Source of the DNA: JAWVZU01 sp033722075
Lineage (GTDB): Bacteria > Pseudomonadota > Gammaproteobacteria > Xanthomonadales > SZUA-38
Length of the DNA stretch: 16,095 nucleotides
Reading direction: 5' to 3'
NCBI GenBank assembly: GCA_033722075.1
Contig: JAWVZU010000058.1
Location: 1-16,095, forward strand
In this document: positions 7,247 to 14,277 of the stretch, in pieces
Position numbering within the stretch: position 1 is the first letter of the stretch
How the letters are laid out: every line of letters begins with the position of its first letter
Notes under the pieces: generated by a model
The model's input: the letters and a program-made list of their open reading frames with translations, nothing else
The model's database searches: none
Told to the model about the DNA's origin: nothing
Made by a program: the position numbers and the translations under genes

Positions 7247-8872
7247 ATGTCCTATCAGGTACTAGCCCGCAAGTGGCGTCCCCGGACTTTTCCCGAGTTG
7301 GTCGGCCAGGAACACGTGGTTCAGGCGTTGGTCAACGGCCTGGACAACGACCGGTTGCACCACGCTTTTCTGTTCACGGGAACCCGGGGCGTGGGCAAGA
7401 CCACGATTGCCCGGATCCTCGCCAAGGCCCTGAATTGTGAGAAAGGGGTCAGCTCCGAGCCTTGCGGAGAATGCCAGACCTGCAGTGACGTCGACGACGG
7501 GCGCTTCGTGGACCTCATCGAGGTGGACGCGGCCAGCCGCACCAAGGTCGATGACACGCGTGAACTGCTGGACAACGTGCAGTATGCGCCGAGCCGCGGT
7601 CGCTACAAGGTGTACCTGATCGACGAGGTGCACATGCTCTCCATGCACAGCTTCAACGCGCTGCTGAAGACGCTGGAGGAGCCGCCGCCTCACGTGAAGT
7701 TCCTGCTGGCGACGACGGATCCACAGAAGCTGCCCGTGACGGTCCTGTCACGCTGCCTGCAGTTCAATCTCAAACGACTGGACGCGAGCCAGATCAGTGG
7801 CTACCTCGAACGGGTCACCTCGGAAGAGGGCGTCTCCGGGGACGCCGATTCGCTGGCCGCGATCGCCGCTGCGGCGGACGGCAGCATGCGCGATGCACTG
7901 AGTCTGCTCGACCAGGCGATTGCCTATGGCGGCGGCAAGCTGGAGGCCTCCGAGATCCGCCGCATGCTGGGTACGGTGGAACAGCGGCACATCCAGCAGT
8001 TGCTCGCCGCCCTGAGTGAAGGGGATGGCGAGAGCCTGTGGACGATCGCCCAGGACCTGGCGGCGTTCGGCCCGAATTTTGGGGCGGTACTGCGAGACCT
8101 GGCGGCGGCACTTCACCGGATCTCGCTGATCCAACTCGTCCCGAAGGTCGCGGAAGAACCAGGATCCGGCGACGAAGCCCTGCAGCCGATCGCGGATTCG
8201 CTCAGTCCCGAGGACGTGCAGCTGGCGTACGAAATAGCCGTTCAGGGCAGAGCCCAGCTGGACCTGGCGCCGGACCCGAAGAGCGGTTTTGAGATGGCCC
8301 TGCTGAGAATGCTGGCGTTTCGGCCTGCCGGTACCGGAGGCCCCGGCGACTCGCGGCGGAGCGCTTCGACGTCCCCTGCGCCGGAGGCCGCACCGGCCGT
8401 TGGCAAGGGGGCAAAAGGCAAGGCAACTGCCTCCGCCGAGTCCGTCGCAGCAGAGCCGCCGACGAGCCTTTCGTCCGAGAGTGCGACACCGGCCGGCGAC
8501 TGGGGAGACCTCATCCAGCGCCTGGGCCTGAAGGGACCCGCGGCCTTGCTGGCTGCCAACAGTGTGCTGAAAAACGATGGCCCGAAGCAGTTCAGGTTGT
8601 TGATCGCGCGTGAGCAGTCGCACCTCCGGACTGCCGGCTCGGAAAAGAAGATCAAGGCCGCCCTGAGCCGACTGGTCGGCAAGGATGCGGTGGTCCGCTT
8701 CGTGGAAATCGAGCAGACGGAGGACAGTCCGGCGGCGCGCCAATCGCGGGAGGCGGCAGAGCGGCAGCAGCGCGCAGAGGACTCGATAGAGAACGATCCG
8801 CTGGTGCGGAACTTGAAAAACCAGTTTGATGCCACAGTCATAGCAGACAGCGTCAAACCCCTGAACAACTGA
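7247..8872 (+). CDS. dnaX: DNA polymerase III subunit tau (clamp loader)
   Basis: DnaX is the ATPase motor of the clamp loader, which places the sliding clamp at primed sites and ties polymerase cores together. The product is 541 residues from ATG 7247, giving the family's standard MSYQVLARKWRP start; a GTG two codons earlier is less likely. Motifs are Walker A 'GTRGVGKT' (45-52), zinc cysteines C64/C73/C76/C79 (same numbering as E. coli), Walker B 'LIDEVH' (124-129), 'LLATTDPQKLP' and the SRC motif 'LSRC' (167-170). Domain III follows to about residue 370. Then comes a low-complexity Ala/Pro/Ser linker, and a shorter tau C-terminus ending in 'DPLVRNLKNQFDATV'. At 541 residues it is shorter than E. 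coli tau (643). I see no A-AAA-AAG slippery site, so a frameshifted gamma form is not indicated. ybaB and recR follow, the classic order. Confidence 0.97.
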   Translation: MSYQVLARKWRPRTFPELVGQEHVVQALVNGLDNDRLHHAFLFTGTRGVGKTTIARILAKALNCEKGVSSEPCGECQTCSDVDDGRFVDLIEVDAASRTKVDDTRELLDNVQYAPSRGRYKVYLIDEVHMLSMHSFNALLKTLEEPPPHVKFLLATTDPQKLPVTVLSRCLQFNLKRLDASQISGYLERVTSEEGVSGDADSLAAIAAAADGSMRDALSLLDQAIAYGGGKLEASEIRRMLGTVEQRHIQQLLAALSEGDGESLWTIAQDLAAFGPNFGAVLRDLAAALHRISLIQLVPKVAEEPGSGDEALQPIADSLSPEDVQLAYEIAVQGRAQLDLAPDPKSGFEMALLRMLAFRPAGTGGPGDSRRSASTSPAPEAAPAVGKGAKGKATASAESVAAEPPTSLSSESATPAGDWGDLIQRLGLKGPAALLAANSVLKNDGPKQFRLLIAREQSHLRTAGSEKKIKAALSRLVGKDAVVRFVEIEQTEDSPAARQSREAAERQQRAEDSIENDPLVRNLKNQFDATVIADSVKPLNN

Positions 8873-8882
8873 AGCGGAACAG

Positions 8883-9209
8883 ATGATGAAAGGTGCTCTG
8901 GCGGGTCTCATGCAACAGGCCCAGAAAATGCAGGACCAGCTCAAGCAGGCCCAGGAAGAGGTGGCTCAGATCGAAGTCACGGGCCAGGCCGGCGGCGGCC
9001 TGGTCGAAGTCGTGATGACCGGGCGCCATGAAACCCGCCGGGTCAAGATCGACCGCGACCTGCTGGCCGATGACCCGGAGATGGCGGAAGACCTGGTGGC
9101 GGCCGCCGTCAATGATGCGATCAACAAGGTCAACGATGCGACCAAGGAGAAGATGTCCGGCGTGACATCCGGCCTGAATCTCCCGCCGGGTCTGAAACTC
9201 CCGTTTTGA
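8883..9209 (+). CDS. ybaB: YbaB/EbfC family nucleoid-associated protein
   Basis: This small DNA-binding protein has 108 residues, the usual length. The N-terminal helix 'LMQQAQKMQDQLKQAQEEVA' is the family hallmark and is followed by the beta-strand core 'GGGLVEVVMTGRHETRRVKID'. 'AAAVNDAINKVNDATKEKM' and a Gly/Leu/Pro-rich tail ending 'LPPGLKLPF' complete it. YbaB forms a tweezer-shaped dimer that binds DNA and affects nucleoid structure; its precise role is still debated. The gene starts 10 nt after dnaX and overlaps the recR start by 4 nt. Two adjacent ATGs (8883 and 8886) are both possible starts. The ribosome site is weak, consistent with coupling to dnaX translation. Confidence 0.96.
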   Translation: MMKGALAGLMQQAQKMQDQLKQAQEEVAQIEVTGQAGGGLVEVVMTGRHETRRVKIDRDLLADDPEMAEDLVAAAVNDAINKVNDATKEKMSGVTSGLNLPPGLKLPF

Positions 9210-9802
9210 ACGGCTCATCGTTGTTGGGGCAGTTGATCGAGGCCCTTCGCTGCCTGCCCGGCGTCGGCCCGAAATCAGCCCAGCGCATGGCATTCCATAT
9301 TCTCGAACGCGACCGGGCCGGGGGACAGCGGTTGGCCGAGTGCCTTGATTCCGCGCTCGAAGGGATCGGGCGCTGCCGCCGCTGTCGGACCTTCACCGAA
9401 TCCGCCGAGTGCCGGATCTGCACCGCAGCTGACCGGGATGACCGTCTCCTCTGCGCGGTAGAGACGCCATCCGATATCCTGGCGATCGAGCAGGCGACCG
9501 ACTACCGGGGTCGCTACTTCGTCCTCATGGGGCGACTGTCCCCCCTGGACGGAATCGGCCCCGAGGAGCTCGGCCTGGATCAGTTGGCCGACCGCCTGGC
9601 CGATGGTACGGTGGAAGAACTGATCGTCGCCACCAACCCGACGGTCGAGGGCGAGGCCACGGCGCATTACCTGAGTGACATGGCCGGTTCCTACGGCATT
9701 CGCGCTTCCCGCATCGCTCACGGCGTACCGATCGGCGGCGCCCTGGAGTACGTGGACAGCGGGACCCTGGCGCACGCCTTCAACGGCCGCAAAACGCTCT
9801 GA
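9206..9802 (+). CDS. recR: recombination mediator protein RecR
   Basis: RecR acts with RecF and RecO to load RecA onto SSB-coated single-stranded DNA at gaps. The product is 198 residues, the standard length. It has the helix-hairpin-helix 'LPGVGPKSAQRMAFH' (17-31) and the zinc site C57-x2-C60-x8-C69-x2-C72. The Toprim domain begins 'LLCAVETPSDILAIEQ' and includes 'GRYFVLMGRLSPLDGIGPEEL'. It closes with 'ATNPTVEGEATAHYL', 'SRIAHGVPIGGALEYVDSGTL' and 'AFNGR'. The start is TTG at 9206, forming TTGA with the ybaB stop; homologues begin at the same point and there is no nearby ATG, so translational coupling is likely. Confidence 0.97.
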   Translation: MNGSSLLGQLIEALRCLPGVGPKSAQRMAFHILERDRAGGQRLAECLDSALEGIGRCRRCRTFTESAECRICTAADRDDRLLCAVETPSDILAIEQATDYRGRYFVLMGRLSPLDGIGPEELGLDQLADRLADGTVEELIVATNPTVEGEATAHYLSDMAGSYGIRASRIAHGVPIGGALEYVDSGTLAHAFNGRKTL

Positions 9803-9817
9803 TTCCGGAGGAGTTCC

Positions 9818-10156
9818 ATGTCCGAAAGCCTGTTTCTCGACATCATCGAACGCAAGATCCCAGCCGATATCGTCTATGAGACCGACGAGGTCATCGGCTT
9901 CAAGGACATCAATCCGCAGGCGCCGCACCATGTCCTGTTCGTCCCCAAGACGCATGTGCGGACCATCAATGATCTGCAAGAGGACCAGGCAGCCCTGGTG
10001 GGCGCGCTGTTTCTCGCGGCGAAGGCTTACGCGGAAGAACTGGGCGAGAGCGACTACCGCGTGGTCATGAATTGCGGCGAGCAGGCCGGGCAGTCGGTGT
10101 GGCACATCCACCTGCATTTTCTTGCCGGACGCGCGCTGGGCTGGCCACCGGGGTGA
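9818..10156 (+). CDS. hinT: HIT family nucleotide-conjugate hydrolase (HinT-like)
   Basis: The product is 112 residues. It has the full Hint layout: 'LFLDIIERKIPADIVYETD' at the N-terminus, 'FKDINPQAPHHVLFVPKTH' in the core, and the histidine triad 'HIHLHFL' with H96, H98 and H100. H98 is the expected nucleophile. Hint enzymes hydrolyse purine nucleoside phosphoramidates such as AMP-lysine and act in the cytoplasm. A strong ribosome site (GGAGGAG) lies about 5 nt before the ATG. It sits 15 nt after recR and its stop overlaps the next start as GTGA, so it belongs to the dnaX-recR transcription run. The C-terminus ends in 'GRALGWPPG', typical of the family. Confidence 0.95.
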   Translation: MSESLFLDIIERKIPADIVYETDEVIGFKDINPQAPHHVLFVPKTHVRTINDLQEDQAALVGALFLAAKAYAEELGESDYRVVMNCGEQAGQSVWHIHLHFLAGRALGWPPG

Positions 10157-10518
10157 GGCTCGCGGCGATGCTTGGGCTGCTCCTGGCGGCATGCACTGCC
10201 GTGCCGGACCTGTCGGGCGGGCGCCGATCCGTGGTCGCCATCGACGGCGAGGCTCCGGTGGGCGAACCCTGGATTCAGTTTGACCGCGATGACCTGAGCG
10301 GCTCGACCGGTTGCAACAGTTTTCGGGCGTCCTACGACTATGCCGACGGGCAGCTGTCCGTCGGGCCGATCGCCGCAACCAAGCGCTTCTGCCGAACCGA
10401 TCTCGCCAGGCAGGAAAGCCGCGTGTTCGAGATCCTCGGCAGTGACCTGACCGTCCGCGCAGGCAGCGGCCTGCTGCTCGAGTCGGAGAGCGGCTCGCTC
10501 AGGCTCGCGAATCAGTGA
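10153..10518 (+). CDS. META domain-containing lipoprotein
   Basis: The product is 121 residues. I chose the GTG at 10153, which overlaps the HIT stop as GTGA, because it gives a short lipoprotein signal peptide (VRLAAMLGLLLAAC) with a LAAC lipobox and lipidated Cys14. In-frame ATGs further upstream would lie inside the HIT gene. The mature part is a META domain (HslJ-like): 'SVVAIDGEAPVG', 'LSGSTGCNSFRASYDYADGQ', 'LSVGPIAATKRFC' with a likely disulfide between the two Cys, and 'LLLESESGSLRL'. META proteins are small envelope proteins; E. coli HslJ is linked to heat shock and novobiocin resistance, but the molecular role is unknown. Its last 20 nt overlap the end of the convergent DUF3025 gene. 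Confidence 0.87.
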   Translation: MRLAAMLGLLLAACTAVPDLSGGRRSVVAIDGEAPVGEPWIQFDRDDLSGSTGCNSFRASYDYADGQLSVGPIAATKRFCRTDLARQESRVFEILGSDLTVRAGSGLLLESESGSLRLANQ

Positions 10519-11302
10519 TCCGGCGCGCCGGCCGGAAATAGTCCCGGTTGGCGTAGTATTCCGCGCGCTCATTCTGCGGATCGAAGCCCGGTATGCCCAG
10601 CAGGGGAAGCGGAAGGAGCCGGGAAGGCTCCCGGAGGTGGGCAGTCTCAGCCGCCAGCCGATCATCGAGCAGGGCAATCTGACGCGCCAGCGGAAGGTGG
10701 AACCAGCCGGGCGCGACGGACAGGTAGATCACTTTGCCGGTCAGGCCGAGATACGGATCCAGACACTGCTCGAGGAGCCCGTGGCCGATCAGGTAGGGAC
10801 GCGCACGGGTCCACCAAAGCGGTCGCCGGTCCCAGAACAGCTCGCGCCAGCGATGGGTGGCATTGAGGTGGGCGAGTTCCGGGACAGCGGTGGCAATCAC
10901 GACCCCGCATTCGTCGAGCAGCGTCAGCGCGTCGCGTCGTCGGCTGCGGTTCGCAGTCACCGGATCGCTGACATGGCCTGAGTTGATCGCTGCCTTGGTC
11001 CGGGGAAAGGTCGCCCAAATGAGTGCGTTGAGCAGGTCGTGCCAGGAATCGGGCCGGGTCGGAACCACTCCGGTCTCGAAAATCTGCCGCTCATAGTCCC
11101 GGGCGCTGGTTGACCCGCTTTCATCCCTTCGGAAACGGAGCGGTCGGCCACGCACCCGCAGGCGGAATCGCCACAGCAGGTCGTTGAGTCGATCCGGCTG
11201 TGGCCAACCATCGCGGAACAGTTTTCCGTGCAGGGCATGCAGGTCCCGGAACGGTGGCCCGAGGTCGGACAGGCTGTGGGGGCATTTCGGCGACGTAGCC
11301 AT
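10499..11302 (-). CDS. DUF3025 domain-containing protein
   Basis: The product is 267 residues, with no signal peptide or membrane segment, so presumably cytoplasmic. The DUF3025 core is clear: 'YERQIFETGVVPTRPDSWHD' followed by 'LLNALIWATFPRTKAAINSGH' (about residues 69-109), then 'RDALTLLDECGVVI' and 'W.ELFW.RRPLW'. It closes with 'YLIGHGLLEQCLDPYLGLTGK' and 'LPLPLLGIPGF'. This family is proteobacterial and has no known function. The rich set of invariant Trp, His, Asp and Arg residues suggests a catalytic or nucleic-acid-related role, but that is a guess. It converges with the META lipoprotein gene (20 nt overlap) and diverges from the Kazal lipoprotein. No clear ribosome site precedes the ATG; a GATAAT box lies just upstream (11309-11314, minus strand) with no convincing -35. 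Confidence 0.87.
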   Translation of the reverse strand: MATSPKCPHSLSDLGPPFRDLHALHGKLFRDGWPQPDRLNDLLWRFRLRVRGRPLRFRRDESGSTSARDYERQIFETGVVPTRPDSWHDLLNALIWATFPRTKAAINSGHVSDPVTANRSRRRDALTLLDECGVVIATAVPELAHLNATHRWRELFWDRRPLWWTRARPYLIGHGLLEQCLDPYLGLTGKVIYLSVAPGWFHLPLARQIALLDDRLAAETAHLREPSRLLPLPLLGIPGFDPQNERAEYYANRDYFRPARRITDSRA

Positions 11303-11356
11303 CAGGGTATTATCGGCCGGCCGGCGGGTCGTCCGCCACTGACGGGAGTTCGATCG

Positions 11357-11608
11357 TTGCGAAGGTCAATCGGAGTACTGGCGCTACTGCTGGTTGTCTC
11401 GGGCGGCTGCATGGGCAACGGGCCGCAGGTCGAGTCGAAACCGTGCGTCGTCAAGCCCGACGAACCAGTCGAGGCCTATTGCACCCAGCAATATGAACCG
11501 GTCTGCGGCTGCAATGAGCGAACCTACGGCAACGCGTGCATGGCGCGCAGGGATGGCGTGCAGCGCTATCGCCCCGGTCGGTGCGAGGATCCGCCGCCCG
11601 AGGCATAG
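11357..11608 (+). CDS. Kazal-type protease inhibitor domain lipoprotein
   Basis: The product is 83 residues. The start is TTG at 11357, with GGGAG 8 nt upstream and no usable ATG. It yields a signal peptide 'LRRSIGVLALLLVVSGGC', whose Cys18 would be lipidated (the lipobox SGGC is slightly atypical), so the protein would be an outer-membrane or surface lipoprotein. The mature domain carries six cysteines in Kazal order around 'YEPVCGCNERTYGNACMA' and ends 'GVQRYRPGRC'. Kazal domains are tight-binding serine protease inhibitors; bacterial lipoprotein versions may protect against host, predator or own proteases (inference). It is followed 35 nt later by glutathione peroxidase in the same direction. 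Confidence 0.82.
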   Translation: MRRSIGVLALLLVVSGGCMGNGPQVESKPCVVKPDEPVEAYCTQQYEPVCGCNERTYGNACMARRDGVQRYRPGRCEDPPPEA

Positions 11609-11643
11609 GAAAACCAGAGCGGAGTTCAGACAGGAGGAACCAG

Positions 11644-12135
11644 ATGGCGGACAGCATTCACGAATTCGAGGTCGAGACGATCAGTGGCGAAAAGCAGAGC
11701 CTGGGCGAGTACGAAGGCAAGGTCCTGCTTATCGTCAATACCGCAAGCAAATGCGGTTTCACACCGCAGTACGAGGGCCTCGAGGCACTCCACGAGAAGT
11801 ACAAGGACCAGGGGTTCGAAGTCCTCGGTTTCCCGTGCAACCAGTTCGGCGCCCAGGAACCCGGGGACAATTCCGAGATATCCGAATTCTGCGAGCTGAA
11901 TTTCGGGGTGACGTTTCCCCTGTTTTCCAAGATCGATGTCAACGGGGATGAGGCCCACCCGCTGTATGAGTACCTGAAATCGGCCGTACCCGGGCTGCTG
12001 GGAAGCCGGGCGATCAAGTGGAACTTCACCAAGTTCCTGGTGGGGCGTGACGGAAAGCCGGTAGAGCGGTTTTCGCCACAGACCAAGCCGGAGGCCCTGG
12101 ACCGCATCATCAAGGCAAAGCTGGCCGAGTCGTAG
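11644..12135 (+). CDS. glutathione peroxidase
   Basis: This thiol peroxidase reduces hydrogen peroxide and organic hydroperoxides; many bacterial members use thioredoxin rather than glutathione. The product is 163 residues, in the usual bacterial range. Active-site residues are Cys37 in 'VNTASKCGFTPQYEGLEALH', Gln67 in 'LGFPCNQFGAQEPG', and Trp126/Asn127 in 'IKWNFTKFLVGRDG'. Cys83 in 'EISEFCELNFGVTFPLF' is the likely resolving cysteine of the two-Cys type. There is no signal peptide, so it is cytoplasmic. An AGGAGG ribosome site stands about 6 nt before the ATG. I cannot tell its reductant from sequence, so I give no symbol. Confidence 0.96.
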   Translation: MADSIHEFEVETISGEKQSLGEYEGKVLLIVNTASKCGFTPQYEGLEALHEKYKDQGFEVLGFPCNQFGAQEPGDNSEISEFCELNFGVTFPLFSKIDVNGDEAHPLYEYLKSAVPGLLGSRAIKWNFTKFLVGRDGKPVERFSPQTKPEALDRIIKAKLAES

Positions 12136-12381
12136 CCCGAATATTGCACAAGGGACACGCGCATCACGCAGTTACGGAATCAGTTGCTTTCGATTGGATT
12201 CGCCGGTTCGAGCGGAAGAACGGTTTGCGCGCTGTCGGTTTTCCGCCCAATCTCGAAGGCCATCTTGCACGATCCTCCTTGAACCGTAGCTACGGCTACG
12301 CTTCTGCGGACGATCGAACAAGCTGCCTCCCCGAGCTTGACCGGAAATCCCGACCCCTCATGCAACATCCGGGCAAGCAGG
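12136..12381. other. non-coding convergent intergenic region
   Basis: This stretch of about 246 nt lies between the convergent ends of the glutathione peroxidase and EAL genes. Short reading frames exist on both strands, but none has a recognisable protein pattern or a ribosome site. Apart from the hairpin at 12285-12300 I see no tRNA, repeat array or U-tract terminator. It is less strongly GC-biased than the neighbouring genes. Confidence 0.6.
12285..12300 (+). other. cUACGg tetraloop hairpin (possible REP-like or terminator element)
   Basis: CGTAGC (12285-12290) and GCTACG (12295-12300) pair perfectly around a TACG loop, making the very stable C(UACG)G tetraloop in RNA. The left part is also a 12 nt DNA palindrome, CCGTAGCTACGG (12284-12295). 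There is no T tract on either side. Between convergent genes it could act as a bidirectional transcript end, or be one copy of a dispersed REP-type repeat. Confidence 0.4.
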
Positions 12382-13605
12382 CTAGTCCAGGATGGGCGGG
12401 GCGGCGAGCGCCTCCAGGGCTGCCTCTCGGGTCAGGGGCTTGCCGACCAGGTAGCCCTGCGCCAGGTGGCAGTCCAGGGCGGAAATGAAGCTGAGCTCAA
12501 AGGGCTTCTCGATGCCCTCGACGATCACCTGCAGGCCCAGCCCCTTCATCAGGCTGATAATCCCGCGCAGCAACTCGCGGGCCCGGTGATCGGACTTCAG
12601 GTTGGTGAGGAAAGCCCGGTCGATCTTGGCCGCATCCACGGGCAGTTGGCCGATCGTCGCGAGGCTGGAGTAACCCGTACCAAAATCGTCGAGCGAAACC
12701 TGGAATCCGAGGTCGTGAGCCTTGCTGATCCAGCCACAGGTGGCGCGCACATCGACCGCAAGCGTCTCCGTGATCTCCAGCTTGAGCTGCCCGCGATCCA
12801 CTTCGTGGCGGTCGGTGATCTCTGCGACCTGCTCGATGAAATAGGGGTCTGCAATCTGCCGGCCGGACACATTGATGCTCATGAACGGCGCGAAGGGGAA
12901 TTCCTGCGAGCGGGCCCGCCGATCGAGTTCGGCCAGGGCGATGCAGGCCTGTTCGAAGACCCACAAACCCACCGGGACGATCAGGGCTGTTTCCTCGGCC
13001 AGGCTGATGAACATTTCAGGCGAAATGGAACCTCGGCTCGGATGGTTCCAGCGGACGAGCGCCTCGAAGCCCGCGATGCGGCGTGTTTCCACGTCCAGCA
13101 TGGGCTGGTAGCACACTTCCAGGTTGCCGCTCTTGAGGTCCGTCTTTAGCTCGGCCTCCAGGCGCATCTTGTCGATTCCGTGGTGGACATACTCCCCGAG
13201 GGCTTCGGCGGAAATCAGCTCATCGCGACCGGTCTCCAGAAGGCGCGTGCCCTTGACCGTATTGAGGCCGCTGCGGTAGCGGTCCAGCAGGATCTGCACC
13301 AGGAGCTTGATGATCGGATCGGCACTGGCGATCCGTTCGGTCAGCGCGTCGCGGGTGATAACGACCAGATCGGTGGGCCCGATTGCCCTTGCGCTTGCGG
13401 TCCGCGGGGCCCGGTCGATCACCCCCATTTCTCCGACGATGTCGCCACGTCCAAGCCGGCACAGCACTACCTCGCCTTCCTCCGATTGGGTCGAGATCTC
13501 CAGGGAACCGGACTCGATGATGTACGCGCGGTCGGCCGGATCACCTTCGGTGAACAGCAGTTCGCCGTCCTGGAGCGTGCGGTGGTTGGAGTCCTTGGCG
13601 GGCAT
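12382..13605 (-). CDS. cyclic nucleotide-binding / EAL domain c-di-GMP phosphodiesterase
   Basis: The product is 407 residues. Residues about 8-115 form a cNMP-binding (CRP-like) domain. Its phosphate-binding cassette is 'GEMGVIDRAPRTASARA', with Glu59 and Arg68 placed to contact a cyclic nucleotide. Residues about 150-400 form an EAL domain with the catalytic set intact: E181-A-L, N245, E277, D306-D307 ('DDFGTGYSSL'), K327 ('KIDR'), E363 ('VEGIE') and Q383-G-Y. It should therefore hydrolyse c-di-GMP to pGpG. There are no membrane segments. It is a single-gene unit: GGAGG lies 7 nt before the ATG and a TATAAT box about 35 nt upstream. A reasonable reading is that cAMP, cGMP or another nucleotide tunes c-di-GMP breakdown; which ligand binds is unknown. 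Confidence 0.93.
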   Translation of the reverse strand: MPAKDSNHRTLQDGELLFTEGDPADRAYIIESGSLEISTQSEEGEVVLCRLGRGDIVGEMGVIDRAPRTASARAIGPTDLVVITRDALTERIASADPIIKLLVQILLDRYRSGLNTVKGTRLLETGRDELISAEALGEYVHHGIDKMRLEAELKTDLKSGNLEVCYQPMLDVETRRIAGFEALVRWNHPSRGSISPEMFISLAEETALIVPVGLWVFEQACIALAELDRRARSQEFPFAPFMSINVSGRQIADPYFIEQVAEITDRHEVDRGQLKLEITETLAVDVRATCGWISKAHDLGFQVSLDDFGTGYSSLATIGQLPVDAAKIDRAFLTNLKSDHRARELLRGIISLMKGLGLQVIVEGIEKPFELSFISALDCHLAQGYLVGKPLTREAALEALAAPPILD

Positions 13606-13638
13606 GGCGTGGCCTCCACGGGCTTTGGGACCGAGCCG

Positions 13639-13644
13639 ATTATA
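13639..13644 (-). promoter_or_regulatory. candidate -10 box of the EAL gene
   Basis: A perfect TATAAT on the minus strand lies 34 nt before the ATG, giving a predicted leader of about 27 nt that still contains the GGAGG site. No -35 resembling TTGACA is found at 16-18 nt, so an activator may be needed. On the plus strand the same spot reads TATAGT and could serve thpR. Confidence 0.35.
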
Positions 13645-13698
13645 GTGGATTGATGGGCGGTATGGCGCAGGGCCCGGTTGCCTGAGTAGTATAGCCCG

Positions 13699-14253
13699 GT
13701 GGGATTGAGAATCTTTGTGGCAATTACGCCGTCGGCGCGTTCGCTGGCGCGCCTGGGCAAACTGGTCGTGGCCTATCGAGCCCGGTCATCCGCCGACTCG
13801 GTACGCTGGATACCTTCGCTGAACTGGCATGTGACCCTGAGCTTTCTGGGCAACATCGACGGCACGCGCGTTGAATCCGTAGCGCGCGCCGTGGACCAGG
13901 CCCGGGATGGCCGTGGCGCCCTGTCGCTGCGGCCGCGTTATCTCGGCGGTTTTCCCCGTCGAAAGCCGCGGGTGATGGCCTGCGCCCTGGACCCGACGCC
14001 GCGCCTGGAGCGGCTGGTGGAGCGGATCCGTACGGCCCTGGATGAGGGCGGCTTCGAGGCGGACGACAAGCCGTTTCGGCCCCATGTCACCGTGGGCCGG
14101 CTGACCAAGGCGCGGGCACCGGTACTCGCCTCGGATGTGAGTCATGCGCGAATTCTCTTCGACAAGGTCAGCGTCTTCCGCAGTGAGACCCTGTCGTCCG
14201 GCGCCCGCTATGAGGCGTTGCACGAGTTTCCCCTGGTGCGTGAGGAATCATGA
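13699..14253 (+). CDS. thpR: RNA 2',3'-cyclic phosphodiesterase (2'-5' RNA ligase family)
   Basis: The product is 184 residues, normal for ThpR/LigT. The two catalytic HxTx motifs are 'NWHVTLSFLG' (H44-V-T46) and 'FRPHVTVGRL' (H129-V-T131), which face each other in the 2H phosphoesterase fold. The N-terminus 'LRIFVAITPS' and the C-terminal 'FRSETLSSGARYEAL' are also typical. The enzyme opens RNA 2',3'-cyclic phosphates and can join RNA with 2'-5' linkage in vitro; the cellular substrate is not settled. The start is GTG at 13699 with no clear ribosome site. It is divergent from the EAL gene and immediately followed by the ABC exporter gene in the same reading frame. Confidence 0.94.
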   Translation: MGLRIFVAITPSARSLARLGKLVVAYRARSSADSVRWIPSLNWHVTLSFLGNIDGTRVESVARAVDQARDGRGALSLRPRYLGGFPRRKPRVMACALDPTPRLERLVERIRTALDEGGFEADDKPFRPHVTVGRLTKARAPVLASDVSHARILFDKVSVFRSETLSSGARYEALHEFPLVREES

Positions 14254-14277
14254 GCCGGGTCCGAGAATCTTCCGCAG

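Noticed and set aside
7748..8944. 398-codon open frame on the minus strand
   Set aside because: It lies antisense across dnaX and into ybaB, both firmly identified, and shows no domain or ribosome site.
9275..10378. 367-codon open frame on the minus strand
   Set aside because: It is antisense to recR, the HIT gene and the META gene; arginine-rich product without any recognisable pattern.
11323..11337. GGCGG/CCGCC stem upstream of the Kazal gene
   Set aside because: Short, GC-only, no T tract and inside a generally GC-rich spacer; likely chance.
12144..12488. 114-codon plus frame and a 62-codon minus frame (12180-12368) in the convergent gap
   Set aside because: No ribosome site and no protein pattern; the plus frame also runs into the end of the EAL gene. 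I treat the gap as non-coding, though a decayed gene cannot be excluded.
12337..13149. 270-codon open frame on the plus strand
   Set aside because: It is antisense to the EAL gene, whose catalytic motifs are all in frame on the other strand.
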